Source: CAZNPH01 sp964574985
GTDB lineage: Bacteria > Bacteroidota > Bacteroidia > Bacteroidales > SM23-62
DNA: 64,000 nt
Direction: 5' to 3'
NCBI GenBank assembly: GCA_964574985.1
Contig: CAZNPH010000015.1
Location: 1 to 64,000 of the forward strand
Both the position numbers and the translations under genes were made by a program. The notes under the pieces were generated by a model that had not been told where the DNA came from, searched no databases, and was given only the letters and a program-made list of their open reading frames with translations. Within the stretch, counting starts at the first letter, position 1. Each line of letters opens with the position of its first letter. Shown in pieces: positions 26,385 to 35,039 of the stretch.

Positions 26385-29129
26385 TTATCTTTTCAATTGT
26401 ACAATTACGTACGGAGTTTCAATCTCAAAGTCCGGGTACTGCTTCCCGTTGCCTGCATTGTCCATGGTCTCAATGAAATACATAATGTCCCATCCGGGAA
26501 CAATGAATGATCCGGGGATATCTCCGCTGTAGATGCCTTTTTTCCTGTCAAATTCCATATCCGCGGTTCGATAATCCTCAAACTGGGTGACATGACGGTA
26601 ACGGAGACGTACCCATTTGATGCCCGAGGGATCGTTGACCCTGGCGGTTATTTTTAAAGGTTTTCCTGTGGGAGCAGATACAATCCTTTCAAGGGAAGCC
26701 CCGGGTCCCGTTTTATCTTTTGCGGTCCGCCCTGCAGGGGAAGCTGTCACCGGATCAGCAAACGAATCGGTCACCCGACCGGAGGCCAGTCCGGCATCCG
26801 CATCATCAGACGGACCGGCATCCGCATCCTGATCCCTGTTTTTGGAAGGAAATGTTTTTGGTCCCGGTTTTATCTGACGTAAATCCTTCAGTGCTTTGAA
26901 TTCTTTTTTTAATTGTTTTAAACCGGTTTCCCAGTGACCGCACATATTCATCCGGCAGATCCCCATCATCAGATCCTTTGTATAAACATCACCTGCAGCC
27001 TCAACGATCCCCTGCCATGCACCGATGGCCTTTTCTTCATTTTCGATGGCATCGTTCAGGGCAAGTAAATTATGGCTTATTTCGTACAGATTGTAGTGAA
27101 CGGCGGCTTTCACCCGGAAGGAATAATACCGGCTGAGACCGGCCAGTATCTTCAGGTCCGTTATGGTGGATATGAACTCGTTGTTTTTGGTTTGTCCGCT
27201 TGCCTCTTCTGCCTTCTTTACCCTTTGCAGGATGGAATCCGCCATGGAAGCAAACCATTTGCTGTTGTTCAATACGGACATCCGGGGATCATCCCGGTTA
27301 TTCAGGATATTCCGTGCTTCTTCTTCAAAGCTTACGAATTGCTGAATATCTGTTCCTCCGCCATCCGAAAAATTTTCCAGGGAACCAAAGTGCATTTTCT
27401 CGGCCCAGCCGCGGGTGGTGGGGAAATAGCGGTAATTATAGGAGGAGGCCACAATCCTGGGCAGAACCTTGCTGGCCAGGTGCAGCCCTTTCCGCAGGTG
27501 AGGACCGGCCACGGGTCCGTATCGCTTTTTGAATTCCACGTTCCATAGCGCTTCCGGCGGATCCGGACTGTATGACATGTATCCGAAAACATCAAAAAAA
27601 TACCAGTACCGTTCAAATTCATAGTCATAATATTTACAGGCGGGGTTCAGCAATTCAAACGGTTCTTGGTTATGGGGACGGGTTTCCATTTTGGTGGCCA
27701 GCGGTTCGTTGAACTCAATACTGGTGCCATTGTACAGGTGTGCACTTTTCGCGATGCGTTTGCAATAACCGGGATCACCCCACAACAGGATGCGGGTGGT
27801 CCCTCCGTTCCATAACCTCCAGTGCACCTTATACCGCTGGGGATACTTTAACAGATCGGCATACCCGTGACGGCGATCTTTCATATTCTGCCTGTTTACA
27901 TGGGTCGGATGAAAAGGCAATCCCATTTGTTCCATCCAGTATTTGGTGGCAACCCTGATGTTCAGCCCCTGGTCGATGCCGTCATTGATGATCTCGTCAG
28001 GTAATTGTTTGGCCCGGGTATCCACAGACATGCCGGGGTGGTTTTCAGCAATCAATCCGAATACCTTATGCCAGAAAGCGGGCATCTCCTCCCTGGTGAG
28101 GCCCGATTCGGGATGCATGCGGAACTGTATCCGGTCAATTTCCGGGAAAACCTGCAAAAATTTTTCAAATGCCTTGAGTGTATAAACCGAAAGATTCCCG
28201 CTGTTGAGTCCGTAAACCCTGGCTTCAGAACCTTCCTCCCCGCTTGCCAGTCCGCCATCCTGAACCCCGCCCCGGTAAATATGGTCCCAGGTACCCGTGG
28301 TAACACTTATTCCCCGCCCGTGGGCCAGTTCGATCATCCGGTTGAACGAGGCAACATTCTTCCTTTGTTGTCCGGGGGTGATGTTGGCCATTTTAACTTC
28401 AGGGAATTCTTCCGTATCAAAAAAGTAGGGATAGGGAGGGGCCAGGAAGCCCCCGTTCTCGTACCCGAAAATAACGGTGAAGCTGTTGATCCGGCTCCGG
28501 GCCAGTTGGTCGAAATAGCGTTTCCAGTACTCTTCATTGTACAGCCGCTTTTCAAACCAGGCCCTCTGCATGGTGTATATGGAAATCCCCCTTTCGGCCA
28601 GATCCGCTCTTTCACGGGCATTGCGGACCAGGCCAAGGATATCGTCATGATTGTCCTGAAGTCCGATGCGCCTGGCCACATCCAGCAGCGCATACATTAG
28701 TCCGTTGACATCAGATCCGCAAAGCACCACCATGGGACTTCCCTGTATTGTGCCTTTTTGAATGACAAATCCCTCTTTGCCTTCCGGCATATCCACTTTC
28801 ATGGATTCCAGCCGGCTGACAGATTCATTCCGGCCTGAAGCCAGACCCGCCATCAGAAAAAGATCCCCTTCAATTTCCGCGGGAGATTCGCTGATTAAAA
28901 CATCATGGTGTTTTCGGGTGAGTTGGTCTTTCAATTTCTGAATCCCGTGGAGGACAGGAGAGGGTGCATCTGTTGTGTCAGCCACTATCACGGCTATGGG
29001 ACCGGGGCCCTTGCAGGCGGAAAAGAATGCGGACATGCTCAGGAGAATGAGAATAGCCCAACAGAAGGCCTGGCTTCCGGAATACAGTTCCGGATTGTAT
29101 TCATCAATCCGGTTGAAAAATTTTCTCAT
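26385..29129 (-). CDS. GH67/GH20-type (alpha-glucuronidase-like) hydrolase, lipoprotein
   Basis: This 914-residue protein has a lipoprotein-like signal (LILLSMSAFFSACKG, Cys ~39). Residues ~45-160 resemble the N-terminal alpha/beta domain of alpha-glucuronidases and hexosaminidases (PIAVIVADTTDAPSPVLHGI). A TIM-barrel part follows (AERGISIYTMQRAWFEKRLY; RINSFTVIFGYENGG; IDRIQFRMHPESG; KVHWRLWNGGTT), then a helical region (~650-760), a Ser/Ala/Asp-rich linker (~770-810) and a C-terminal Ig-like domain (~815-914; IKWVRLRYRHV). The fold assignment is moderate and the sugar specificity unknown. It is the first gene of the minus-strand cluster and follows its own direction from a gene-free spacer at 29130-29172. 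Confidence 0.55.
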   Translation of the reverse strand: MRKFFNRIDEYNPELYSGSQAFCWAILILLSMSAFFSACKGPGPIAVIVADTTDAPSPVLHGIQKLKDQLTRKHHDVLISESPAEIEGDLFLMAGLASGRNESVSRLESMKVDMPEGKEGFVIQKGTIQGSPMVVLCGSDVNGLMYALLDVARRIGLQDNHDDILGLVRNARERADLAERGISIYTMQRAWFEKRLYNEEYWKRYFDQLARSRINSFTVIFGYENGGFLAPPYPYFFDTEEFPEVKMANITPGQQRKNVASFNRMIELAHGRGISVTTGTWDHIYRGGVQDGGLASGEEGSEARVYGLNSGNLSVYTLKAFEKFLQVFPEIDRIQFRMHPESGLTREEMPAFWHKVFGLIAENHPGMSVDTRAKQLPDEIINDGIDQGLNIRVATKYWMEQMGLPFHPTHVNRQNMKDRRHGYADLLKYPQRYKVHWRLWNGGTTRILLWGDPGYCKRIAKSAHLYNGTSIEFNEPLATKMETRPHNQEPFELLNPACKYYDYEFERYWYFFDVFGYMSYSPDPPEALWNVEFKKRYGPVAGPHLRKGLHLASKVLPRIVASSYNYRYFPTTRGWAEKMHFGSLENFSDGGGTDIQQFVSFEEEARNILNNRDDPRMSVLNNSKWFASMADSILQRVKKAEEASGQTKNNEFISTITDLKILAGLSRYYSFRVKAAVHYNLYEISHNLLALNDAIENEEKAIGAWQGIVEAAGDVYTKDLMMGICRMNMCGHWETGLKQLKKEFKALKDLRQIKPGPKTFPSKNRDQDADAGPSDDADAGLASGRVTDSFADPVTASPAGRTAKDKTGPGASLERIVSAPTGKPLKITARVNDPSGIKWVRLRYRHVTQFEDYRTADMEFDRKKGIYSGDIPGSFIVPGWDIMYFIETMDNAGNGKQYPDFEIETPYVIVQLKR

Positions 29130-29172
29130 TTCTTTGTGAGTTTATGGTGGTTGCCGGGATGGCTCCGGGAGG

Positions 29173-29283
29173 TTATTCTATGACCATACTGCCCCTGAAG
29201 ACATGGTCTCCCCTCAGTTCGATCAGATAATATCCTTTTGCCAGATTTCCCCGGTAGATTGAATAACTTTCGAATTGAATGAT
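29173..29283 (-). pseudogene. Orphan T9SS sorting-domain fragment
   Basis: The last 36 codons of a minus-strand frame end in IYRGNLAKGYYLIELRGDHV then FRGSMVIE. This closely matches the end of the 1948-residue T9SS protein of this window (DNLAGGYYLIELRGDRVFRG then RIVVE). The sequence upstream (29284-29430) does not continue the sorting domain, so only the 3' tip of a former T9SS cargo gene remains. It ends 43 bp before the hydrolase start on the same strand. Confidence 0.7.
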
Positions 29284-29513
29284 CTTTACTTCCATTGCCC
29301 GCCGATTTTTACAACCTTGTACATTAAGTCGAAATTTTTTCATGATCCTGAAATGTGCATTTGGTGCTATGTTCGAAAGAATACCAATTAAATAATAGAT
29401 AAAAATATCGGAACATAAACGGAATGTCAAATAATCGGGGTGTTTAATTATTAAGAATTATTCCAGATTACAGTTATCACCAATCAAAAATTTTACTAAT
29501 TTAGCAAAGAAAT

Positions 29514-29594
29514 ACCATTGGGGGTGCTTGGGCAAACCGGGCTGAGAAAATACCCCTGAACCTGATATGTATAATAACAGCGTAGGGAAATGGT
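29514..29594 (+). ncRNA. TPP (THI-element) riboswitch
   Basis: The closing stem ACCATT (29514-29519) pairs with AATGGT (29589-29594). Inside are the conserved core GGGGTGC, the pyrimidine-sensing CTGAGA (29542-29547) followed by AATACCC, ACCTGAT, and the 3' helix AACAGCGTAGGGAAA. These are the hallmark conserved bases of thiamine pyrophosphate aptamers. It stands 76 bp upstream of the methyltransferase that opens the thi operon. Confidence 0.95.
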
Positions 29595-29628
29595 TCACAA
29601 ACAACTAAATACAAATTATTCATTCATG

Positions 29629-29663
29629 CCGTTTCGTTCATCGCGAAGCGGTATTTTAATTTT
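29629..29663 (+). terminator. Likely terminator forming the TPP riboswitch expression platform
   Basis: The stem CCGTTTCG (29629-29636) pairs with CGAAGCGG (29644-29651; one G-U pair), followed by the T-rich tract TATTTTAATTTT (29652-29663). It lies between the aptamer and the first ATG at 29670, the position expected for TPP-induced premature termination. An anti-terminator pairing was not worked out. Confidence 0.65.
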
Positions 29664-29669
29664 ATCGTT

Positions 29670-30368
29670 ATGAAAGAAAGTTTTGATATGTATGCGGAAA
29701 AATACGACGCATGGTTTCTGAAAAATAAAAATGTGTTGTATTCTGAATTGAAACTGGTGGCCCGTTGTCTGAAAAATGCCGGTGATACCCTGTCTGTGGG
29801 TTGCGGAAGCGGGTTGTTTGAAATGCTCCTTCGAAAGGAGTACGAAATCATTGTAAAAGACGGTATAGAGCCATCTGAACCCATGGCTGAAATTGCCCGC
29901 AAACGGGGAATGGATGTAACCATCGGCACAGCTGAGGAGGCTGATTACGGAGAAAACCGGTACGATACCGTATTGATCAGCGGTGCAGCAAGCTATGTAA
30001 ATGATCTGCAGATGACTTTCAACAAAGCATACAATGCCCTGCGCAAAGGAGGAAGCATTGTCGTACTGGATATTCCGAAAGAATGCTCTTATGGAGTGCT
30101 CTATAATCTGGCAAAGGTGCTCGGTACATGGGAGCATCATCTGCTGGAAGGTATCCATCCGCCCGATCCTTATCCGATCGAGTTTGTTGAAGCGGCCAAC
30201 TGGAGGACCACCCATGAAAAAGTGGAGATGCTGAAAAGTACCGGTTTTAATGATTTTACTTTTGCTCAAACCCTTACCAGGCATCCCGTTTATTCCGACA
30301 ATGCAACGGAGGAACCGGCAGACGGATATGATCGGGGAGATTATGTTGCCATTTGTGCCACCAAATAA
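29670..30368 (+). CDS. SAM-dependent methyltransferase, first gene of TPP-controlled operon
   Basis: This 232-residue class I methyltransferase has SAM-binding motif I LSVGCGSGLFEMLL (residues ~41-54), an acidic motif II loop (IEPSEPMAEIA), motif post-II with the TGTAEEADYG-like segment, motif IV YDTVLISGAASYV and KGGSIVVLDI for motif VI. The substrate is unknown. It directly follows a TPP riboswitch and precedes thiM by 11 bp, so its expression is tied to thiamine status. That suggests a step in thiamine or thiazole salvage or detoxification, although no standard thiamine enzyme is a methyltransferase of this kind. No lesion is seen. Confidence 0.82.
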   Translation: MKESFDMYAEKYDAWFLKNKNVLYSELKLVARCLKNAGDTLSVGCGSGLFEMLLRKEYEIIVKDGIEPSEPMAEIARKRGMDVTIGTAEEADYGENRYDTVLISGAASYVNDLQMTFNKAYNALRKGGSIVVLDIPKECSYGVLYNLAKVLGTWEHHLLEGIHPPDPYPIEFVEAANWRTTHEKVEMLKSTGFNDFTFAQTLTRHPVYSDNATEEPADGYDRGDYVAICATK

Positions 30369-30379
30369 ATTTTTTCAAC

Positions 30380-31177
30380 ATGATAACTGAAAATTCTCTT
30401 ACCGGTGATTTAAAAACCCTGCGTTCAACATCCCCGCTGGTGCATAACATTACCAACTATGTTGTAATGAACAGCACTGCAAATGCCTTGCTGGCAATTG
30501 GCGCATCACCGGTTATGGCCCATGCGGTGGATGAAGTCGAGGACATGGTGAAGATTGCGTCATCGCTGGTGATCAATATCGGGACCCTCAGCAAACCCTG
30601 GGTTGAAGCCATGATCAGGGCCGGGAAAGCGGCCAGTGGAAAGGGCATACCCGTTGTTCTCGATCCTGTTGGCGCCGGGGCCACTCCGTACCGTACCGAT
30701 ACCAGCCTTCGGATCATTAATGAATGCAGGCCCGGGGTGATCCGTGGCAACGCCTCTGAGATTATGGCGCTGGTCAATGAAAAAGCAGATACCAAAGGTG
30801 TTGACAGCACCGCTTCTTCCGAATCTGCTGTGGATGCCGCAAAATTTCTGGCAAAAGATGCAGGTGCCACCATTGTGATAAGCGGACCTGTCGATTATAT
30901 CGTTGACCGGGAGGAAGTCATCAGGGTCAGGAACGGCGTGCCCCTGATGGGAAAGGTAACCGGCATGGGATGTACGGCCACCGCCATTGTGGCTGCCTTT
31001 GTGGCCATCAATGATCATTTTCTTATGGCATCGGCGCATGCAATGGCCATCATGGGCATTGCCGGTGAGCTGGCAGGAAAAAGATCAGCGGGGCCGGGCA
31101 CCATGCAAATGCATTTTCTGGATGAACTGCATAGAATATCCGGCAAAGAAATAACCGGTCATCTGAATGCGGAATGA
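30380..31177 (+). CDS. thiM: Hydroxyethylthiazole kinase
   Basis: ThiM phosphorylates 4-methyl-5-(2-hydroxyethyl)thiazole in thiazole salvage. The 265-residue ribokinase-like protein contains SPLVHNITNYVVMNSTANAL near the start, VLDPVGAGATPYR, VIRGNASEI, and the catalytic KVTGMGCTATAIVAAF with its anion-hole Gly-Cys. I use the ATG at 30380 (MITENSLTGD), because an upstream in-frame ATG at 30353 overlaps the methyltransferase end without any homology. The stop overlaps the thiE start at ATGATGA. Confidence 0.93.
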   Translation: MITENSLTGDLKTLRSTSPLVHNITNYVVMNSTANALLAIGASPVMAHAVDEVEDMVKIASSLVINIGTLSKPWVEAMIRAGKAASGKGIPVVLDPVGAGATPYRTDTSLRIINECRPGVIRGNASEIMALVNEKADTKGVDSTASSESAVDAAKFLAKDAGATIVISGPVDYIVDREEVIRVRNGVPLMGKVTGMGCTATAIVAAFVAINDHFLMASAHAMAIMGIAGELAGKRSAGPGTMQMHFLDELHRISGKEITGHLNAE

Positions 31178-31818
31178 TGAAAAATTTTGATGCCAGTCTT
31201 TATCTGGTAACTGACCGGATGCTCTCAAAGGGCCGCCCCACAGAGTTTATCGTTGAGCAGGCGGTAAAAGGAGGAGTGACCATGGTTCAGCTCCGGGAAA
31301 AGAAAGGCACTTCCCTTGAATTTGTCGAGCAGGCCTTAAGGATAAAAAAAATACTGGCTTCCTTTCATGTTCCCCTGATCATCAATGACCGGCTTGATGT
31401 GGCCCTGGCAGTGGATGCAGACGGACTCCATATCGGCCAGGAGGACATGCCCTATGACATTGCACGCAGGATACTGGGAAAGGACAAGATCATCGGTCTT
31501 TCCGTGGAAACCGTGGAGCAGGCAGAAAAGGCCAACCGGCTGGATGTGGATTACATCGGATTGTCTCCCATATTCGTGACAGACACGAAGCCCGAACTTG
31601 CCAATCAATTGGGACTGGAAGGCATCCGCAAGATCGCCTCTGTTTCAAATCATTATATAGTGGCTATCGGGGGCATGAAGGCAAAAAACGCAGCCGGTGT
31701 ATTGCGGGCAGGGGCAAACGGCATCGCGGTCGTATCCGGCATTGTTTCAGCAGATGATCCTTTGGAGGCGGCCCGGGAAATCAGACAGGAAATTGATCAA
31801 TTCAAAAAGTCACCATAA
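31174..31818 (+). CDS. thiE: Thiamine-phosphate synthase
   Basis: ThiE joins hydroxymethylpyrimidine pyrophosphate to thiazole phosphate, giving thiamine phosphate. The 214-residue TIM barrel has the hallmarks VTMVQLREK, PLIINDRLDVAL, ADGLHIGQED, IIGLSVETVEQ, DYIGLSPIF...TDTKPE and VAIGGMKAKN. The start at 31174 overlaps the thiM stop by four bases, indicating coupled translation. No lesion is seen. Confidence 0.94.
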   Translation: MMKNFDASLYLVTDRMLSKGRPTEFIVEQAVKGGVTMVQLREKKGTSLEFVEQALRIKKILASFHVPLIINDRLDVALAVDADGLHIGQEDMPYDIARRILGKDKIIGLSVETVEQAEKANRLDVDYIGLSPIFVTDTKPELANQLGLEGIRKIASVSNHYIVAIGGMKAKNAAGVLRAGANGIAVVSGIVSADDPLEAAREIRQEIDQFKKSP

Positions 31819-31837
31819 GCAAATCCAATCCGCCAAT

Positions 31838-32842
31838 ATGAAATTACATGAAATCGGGGAATTCGGATTCATTGCACGCATTGCGGAAAACTTCCGGGAT
31901 CTGTTTTCCCCCGGATATATGGGGATCGGTGATGACTGTGCCGTCATACCATACAATGATAAGGAGGATTACGTGGTGACCACAGACCTGTTGATCGAGG
32001 ATACGCATTTCCTGAAGGACCGCATAACCCCGGAACAACTGGGTTACAAATCCCTTGCCGTCAATTTAAGCGATATTGCAGCCATGGGGGCAAAACCGGT
32101 TGGTTCTTTTATTTCCATCGGGATACCCGCTGAAGTGGAAGTGGAGTACCTTGATGCTTTTATGAAGGGTTATCATGACCTGTCCCGGAAATACCAGGTC
32201 TTGCTGTTGGGCGGGGACACCACAAAATCCAAAAAGTATTTAACCGTTAACGTGGGAGTCATTGGCCGGTGCAGAAAAGGTTCGGCACGTTTGCGTTCCA
32301 TGGCACGGGACGGGGATGTCATATGTGTAACCGGTTTGATGGGTGATTCGGCAGGCGGACTGGAAGTTTTGTTGCGCAATTTGCCGGAAACAAAGGAACA
32401 TTTGCAGTTGATCCTGAGCCATCACCTGCCGGAGCCCCATGTCAACGAGGGATTGTGGCTGGCCGAACAAAAGGAGACCCATGCCATGATCGATGTGTCG
32501 GACGGCATTTCTTCCGACCTGATGCACATTGTAAAGACGTCCGGGAAATCGGCCACAGTGGATGTTGACAAAATACCGGTTTCGGAAACACTCAGGAAAG
32601 TGACCCGCGCAGAATCATGGGACCTTGATAAGCTGGCAACCTCGGGCGGGGAAGATTATGTGCTGTTATGCACCATACAATCTGGTTCTTATGAAGCGAT
32701 ACGCGAAGGCTTCAAAGGGGCCTTCGGCAGGGACCTGGTTCAGATCGGCCGGATCATGGAAGGAAAACCCGGGATCACATGGGTAAGGAACGGAAAGCAG
32801 GTCCGTTTAAATCAACACGGTTTCGATCATTTTCGCATATAG
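31838..32842 (+). CDS. thiL: Thiamine-monophosphate kinase
   Basis: ThiL phosphorylates thiamine monophosphate to TPP, the last biosynthetic step. The 334-residue protein of the PurM/ThiL fold begins MKLHEIGEFGFIARIAENF and shows GIGDDCAVI, TTDLLIEDTHF, the SLAVNLSDIAAMGAKP signature, LLGGDTTKS, VTGLMGDSAGGL and IDVSDGISSDLMHI. I chose the ATG at 31838, 19 bp after thiE; the longer upstream frame to 31697 overlaps thiE without homology. It ends 5 bp before thiD. Confidence 0.94.
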   Translation: MKLHEIGEFGFIARIAENFRDLFSPGYMGIGDDCAVIPYNDKEDYVVTTDLLIEDTHFLKDRITPEQLGYKSLAVNLSDIAAMGAKPVGSFISIGIPAEVEVEYLDAFMKGYHDLSRKYQVLLLGGDTTKSKKYLTVNVGVIGRCRKGSARLRSMARDGDVICVTGLMGDSAGGLEVLLRNLPETKEHLQLILSHHLPEPHVNEGLWLAEQKETHAMIDVSDGISSDLMHIVKTSGKSATVDVDKIPVSETLRKVTRAESWDLDKLATSGGEDYVLLCTIQSGSYEAIREGFKGAFGRDLVQIGRIMEGKPGITWVRNGKQVRLNQHGFDHFRI

Positions 32843-32847
32843 CAAAC

Positions 32848-33660
32848 ATGAAAAAACACTACAAAAGGGTATTGACCATTGCAGGCAGCGATTCCGGCGG
32901 CGGGGCCGGGATACAGGCAGATATGAAAACCATATCGGCCTGCGGCTGTTATGCCATGTCGGCCATTACGGCCATTACAGTTCAAAATACGGTCGGCGTG
33001 CGCGGGGTTTATCCGGTTCAGATGGAAGCCCTGAGCGGACAGATCTCCGCCGTGCTTGACGATATCGGAACAGATACCGTAAAAATTGGCATGCTGTTTT
33101 CATCCGAAGTCATCCGAACCGTAAAAGACACACTCGGGAAATACAAGATTAAAAATATCGTGCTGGATCCGGTCATCGTGGCTGCATCGGGGGATAAACT
33201 CCTTCAGGATGAAGCCATTGAGACATTAAGGAACGTTTTGGTCCCTGTTGCACGGGTGATCACGCCCAATATCCCGGAGGCAGAAATGTTGCTCGGTAAA
33301 AAGATACATTCCCGAAAAGAAATGCCGGAAATGGCCAGGGAATTGTCCCCGAACCGGAATGTTTCAGTCATGTTGAAAGCGGGTCATTCGGCAGACAGTG
33401 AACTGGTTGATGTTTTCTACAATGCCGAAGACGATCATATTGTTGAAATGAGATCAGCACGGGTATCCACCCGGAACACCCACGGAACCGGTTGTACCCT
33501 GTCTTCTGCCATTGCATCTTTTCTGGCCCACGGACTGCCCCTGGACGATGCCGTAAGAAATGCAAAGGATTATATTCACAGGGCCATTGCCAGCGGGGCG
33601 GAATATGACCTGGGGAAAGGACACGGACCGGTCCACCATTTTTATAAATTCTGGGAATAA
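32848..33660 (+). CDS. thiD: Hydroxymethylpyrimidine/phosphomethylpyrimidine kinase
   Basis: ThiD makes HMP pyrophosphate from salvaged or imported HMP by two phosphorylations. The 270-residue ribokinase-fold protein begins MKKHYKRVLTIAGSDSGGGA and continues GIQADMKTISACGCY. It contains the AITVQNTVGV loop, IKNIVLDPVIVAASG, TPNIPEAEMLLG and the catalytic RNTHGTGCTLSSAIAS. I chose the ATG at 32848, since the frame upstream to 32779 overlaps the thiL end. Its stop overlaps the next ATG at TAATG. Confidence 0.94.
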   Translation: MKKHYKRVLTIAGSDSGGGAGIQADMKTISACGCYAMSAITAITVQNTVGVRGVYPVQMEALSGQISAVLDDIGTDTVKIGMLFSSEVIRTVKDTLGKYKIKNIVLDPVIVAASGDKLLQDEAIETLRNVLVPVARVITPNIPEAEMLLGKKIHSRKEMPEMARELSPNRNVSVMLKAGHSADSELVDVFYNAEDDHIVEMRSARVSTRNTHGTGCTLSSAIASFLAHGLPLDDAVRNAKDYIHRAIASGAEYDLGKGHGPVHHFYKFWE

Positions 33661-34319
33661 TGGAACACGAAGGACCGTTCACGAAAAAACTATGGACCAG
33701 CAATCGGCCTGTTTATCAGCAGATCATTGATTGTCAGTTTGTAAAACGCCTTACGGACGGCACGCTTCCCAGGAAATGGTTCGCAGAGTATCTTTCCCAG
33801 GACGATCTGTACATCATCGATGATTCAAGGGCTCTTGCCGTTACCGCTGCCCGGGCAGAGAAACCGGATGAAATGTATTTCTTTCTCCAGATGGCCAGGG
33901 ACGGACTGGACATCGAACGGGCATTGCACAATGACTTTATCCGGAAATTGAATATTCCCGAAGCCAGGGAAAAATCATCTGCTTTCCGTGCGTACACGGA
34001 ATTTCTGCTCCACCATGCCTTTCATTCGCCGTATCCTGTTGCGGTAGCTGCTTTATTGCCCTGTTTCTGGGTATATTACAAAACCGGGGAATATATTTAT
34101 GATCATACTGTTGCTGGCAATCCTTACCGGAAATGGATCGATACATATTCAGGAGACGAATATGCGGAATATACAAAAAGATTCATCCGAATAACGGAAA
34201 ATCTTGGCCAGCAGGCTGATCCTTCCGTCAGGGAGCAGATGGAAATTGTTTTTGCCGAGGGGACCAAACATGAATTGCGGGTATTCGAGTCTGTTGTTCA
34301 AACCGGGGATCCGCGTTGA
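33660..34319 (+). CDS. tenA: TenA/thiaminase II family protein
   Basis: TenA hydrolyses aminopyrimidine breakdown products of thiamine, so the pyrimidine can be recycled through ThiD. The 219-residue all-helical protein contains LPRKWFAEYLSQDDLYIIDD near residue 40 and the family motif ALLPCFWVYYKTGEYI near residue 135 with its Cys. It starts within the thiD stop (TAATG) and closes the TPP operon. Presence of TenA and ThiM without ThiC or ThiG in the operon points to salvage, though de novo genes could lie elsewhere. Confidence 0.9.
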   Translation: MEHEGPFTKKLWTSNRPVYQQIIDCQFVKRLTDGTLPRKWFAEYLSQDDLYIIDDSRALAVTAARAEKPDEMYFFLQMARDGLDIERALHNDFIRKLNIPEAREKSSAFRAYTEFLLHHAFHSPYPVAVAALLPCFWVYYKTGEYIYDHTVAGNPYRKWIDTYSGDEYAEYTKRFIRITENLGQQADPSVREQMEIVFAEGTKHELRVFESVVQTGDPR

Positions 34320-34345
34320 GGTTGCTTACTCCGAATATTTCCATT

Positions 34346-34825
34346 TCATGCTTTGATGATTTCGGCTCGCAATTGCTGCAATACAGCCGTTGCCTTTCCC
34401 TGCAGAAAAATATCGGTTATGGTTTGCGTATAATTTGAGGGCACGGGATTGATCTCTATGATTGTATTGGTATTTTTTTTTGTTTCGAAAGGTATGAACG
34501 ACGCGGGCATTATTTCACCGGTTGTGCCGATCAGGATCAATATTTCCGCTTTTGTGGCTTCTTGCAGTGAGGTTGTGGCAGCAGGAACGGGAATGGGTTC
34601 CACGAAAAACACGAAATCCGGTTTCATTGTGGAAACCGCGTTGGGCTTTGCCTTTCCGAAAAAATCATAGAAGATTTGCTTGATGACATTCCATGATTCT
34701 CCGGGATGTTCCTGAAAATAATCAATGTCAAGGTATATGGGATCGTATTTGTTCCACAGTCCGTCTTTCCCCCGGAAAGGAGGAATCCCGCTTTCCGCGG
34801 ATATCCCCGCTCCGGCAAAAGCCAC
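34346..34825 (-). pseudogene. Internally deleted Sir2 (sirtuin) deacylase
   Basis: The minus-strand frame begins with the NAD-binding motif GAGISAESGIPPFRGKDGLW and ends with ILILIGTTGEIMPASFIPF and IIEINPVPSNY, as sirtuins do. Residues KPNA at ~60-63 jump directly to MKPDFVFFVEPIPV. The intervening ~90 residues of a normal Sir2, which hold TQNID, the catalytic His in xHG and the four Zn-binding Cys, are missing without loss of frame. The frame upstream of the first ATG still reads like a Sir2 N-terminus (ENKIHRAAESIKGSNYAVAF) but lacks a start codon. It cannot be an active deacylase. Confidence 0.82.
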
Positions 34826-34876
34826 CGCATAATTGGAACCTTTTATTGATTCTGCTGCCCGGTGTATTTTATTTTC

Positions 34877-34907
34877 AAAATATGGGGATGAAAGGTAAAT
34901 ATATTTG
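34877..34907 (+). promoter_or_regulatory. Bacteroidota-type promoter candidate
   Basis: TATATTTG at 34900-34907 matches the -7 consensus TAnnTTTG of Bacteroidota. The -33 region near 34877 is only TTTC. It lies 132 bp upstream of the start of the large secreted protein at 35040. The spacer between is otherwise empty. Confidence 0.35.
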
Positions 34908-35039
34908 ACAATTGACCGTCTTTTTCATAATTTACAAACGACTCTTTTACAGTTAGATGATGCAAAAATATCTAACACTTTTGCTGTTTAACCCAACAGG
35001 TTTAACCATTATAAGAGAAATTCGAAAAAAGTAAATAAA

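Noticed and set aside
30353..30379. Upstream start of thiM
   Set aside because: These nine codons overlap the end of the methyltransferase and have no family similarity; MITEN at 30380 fits thiM.
31697..31837. Longer thiL reading frame inside thiE
   Set aside because: The first 47 codons are an out-of-frame reading of thiE; the conserved ThiL sequence begins at 31838.
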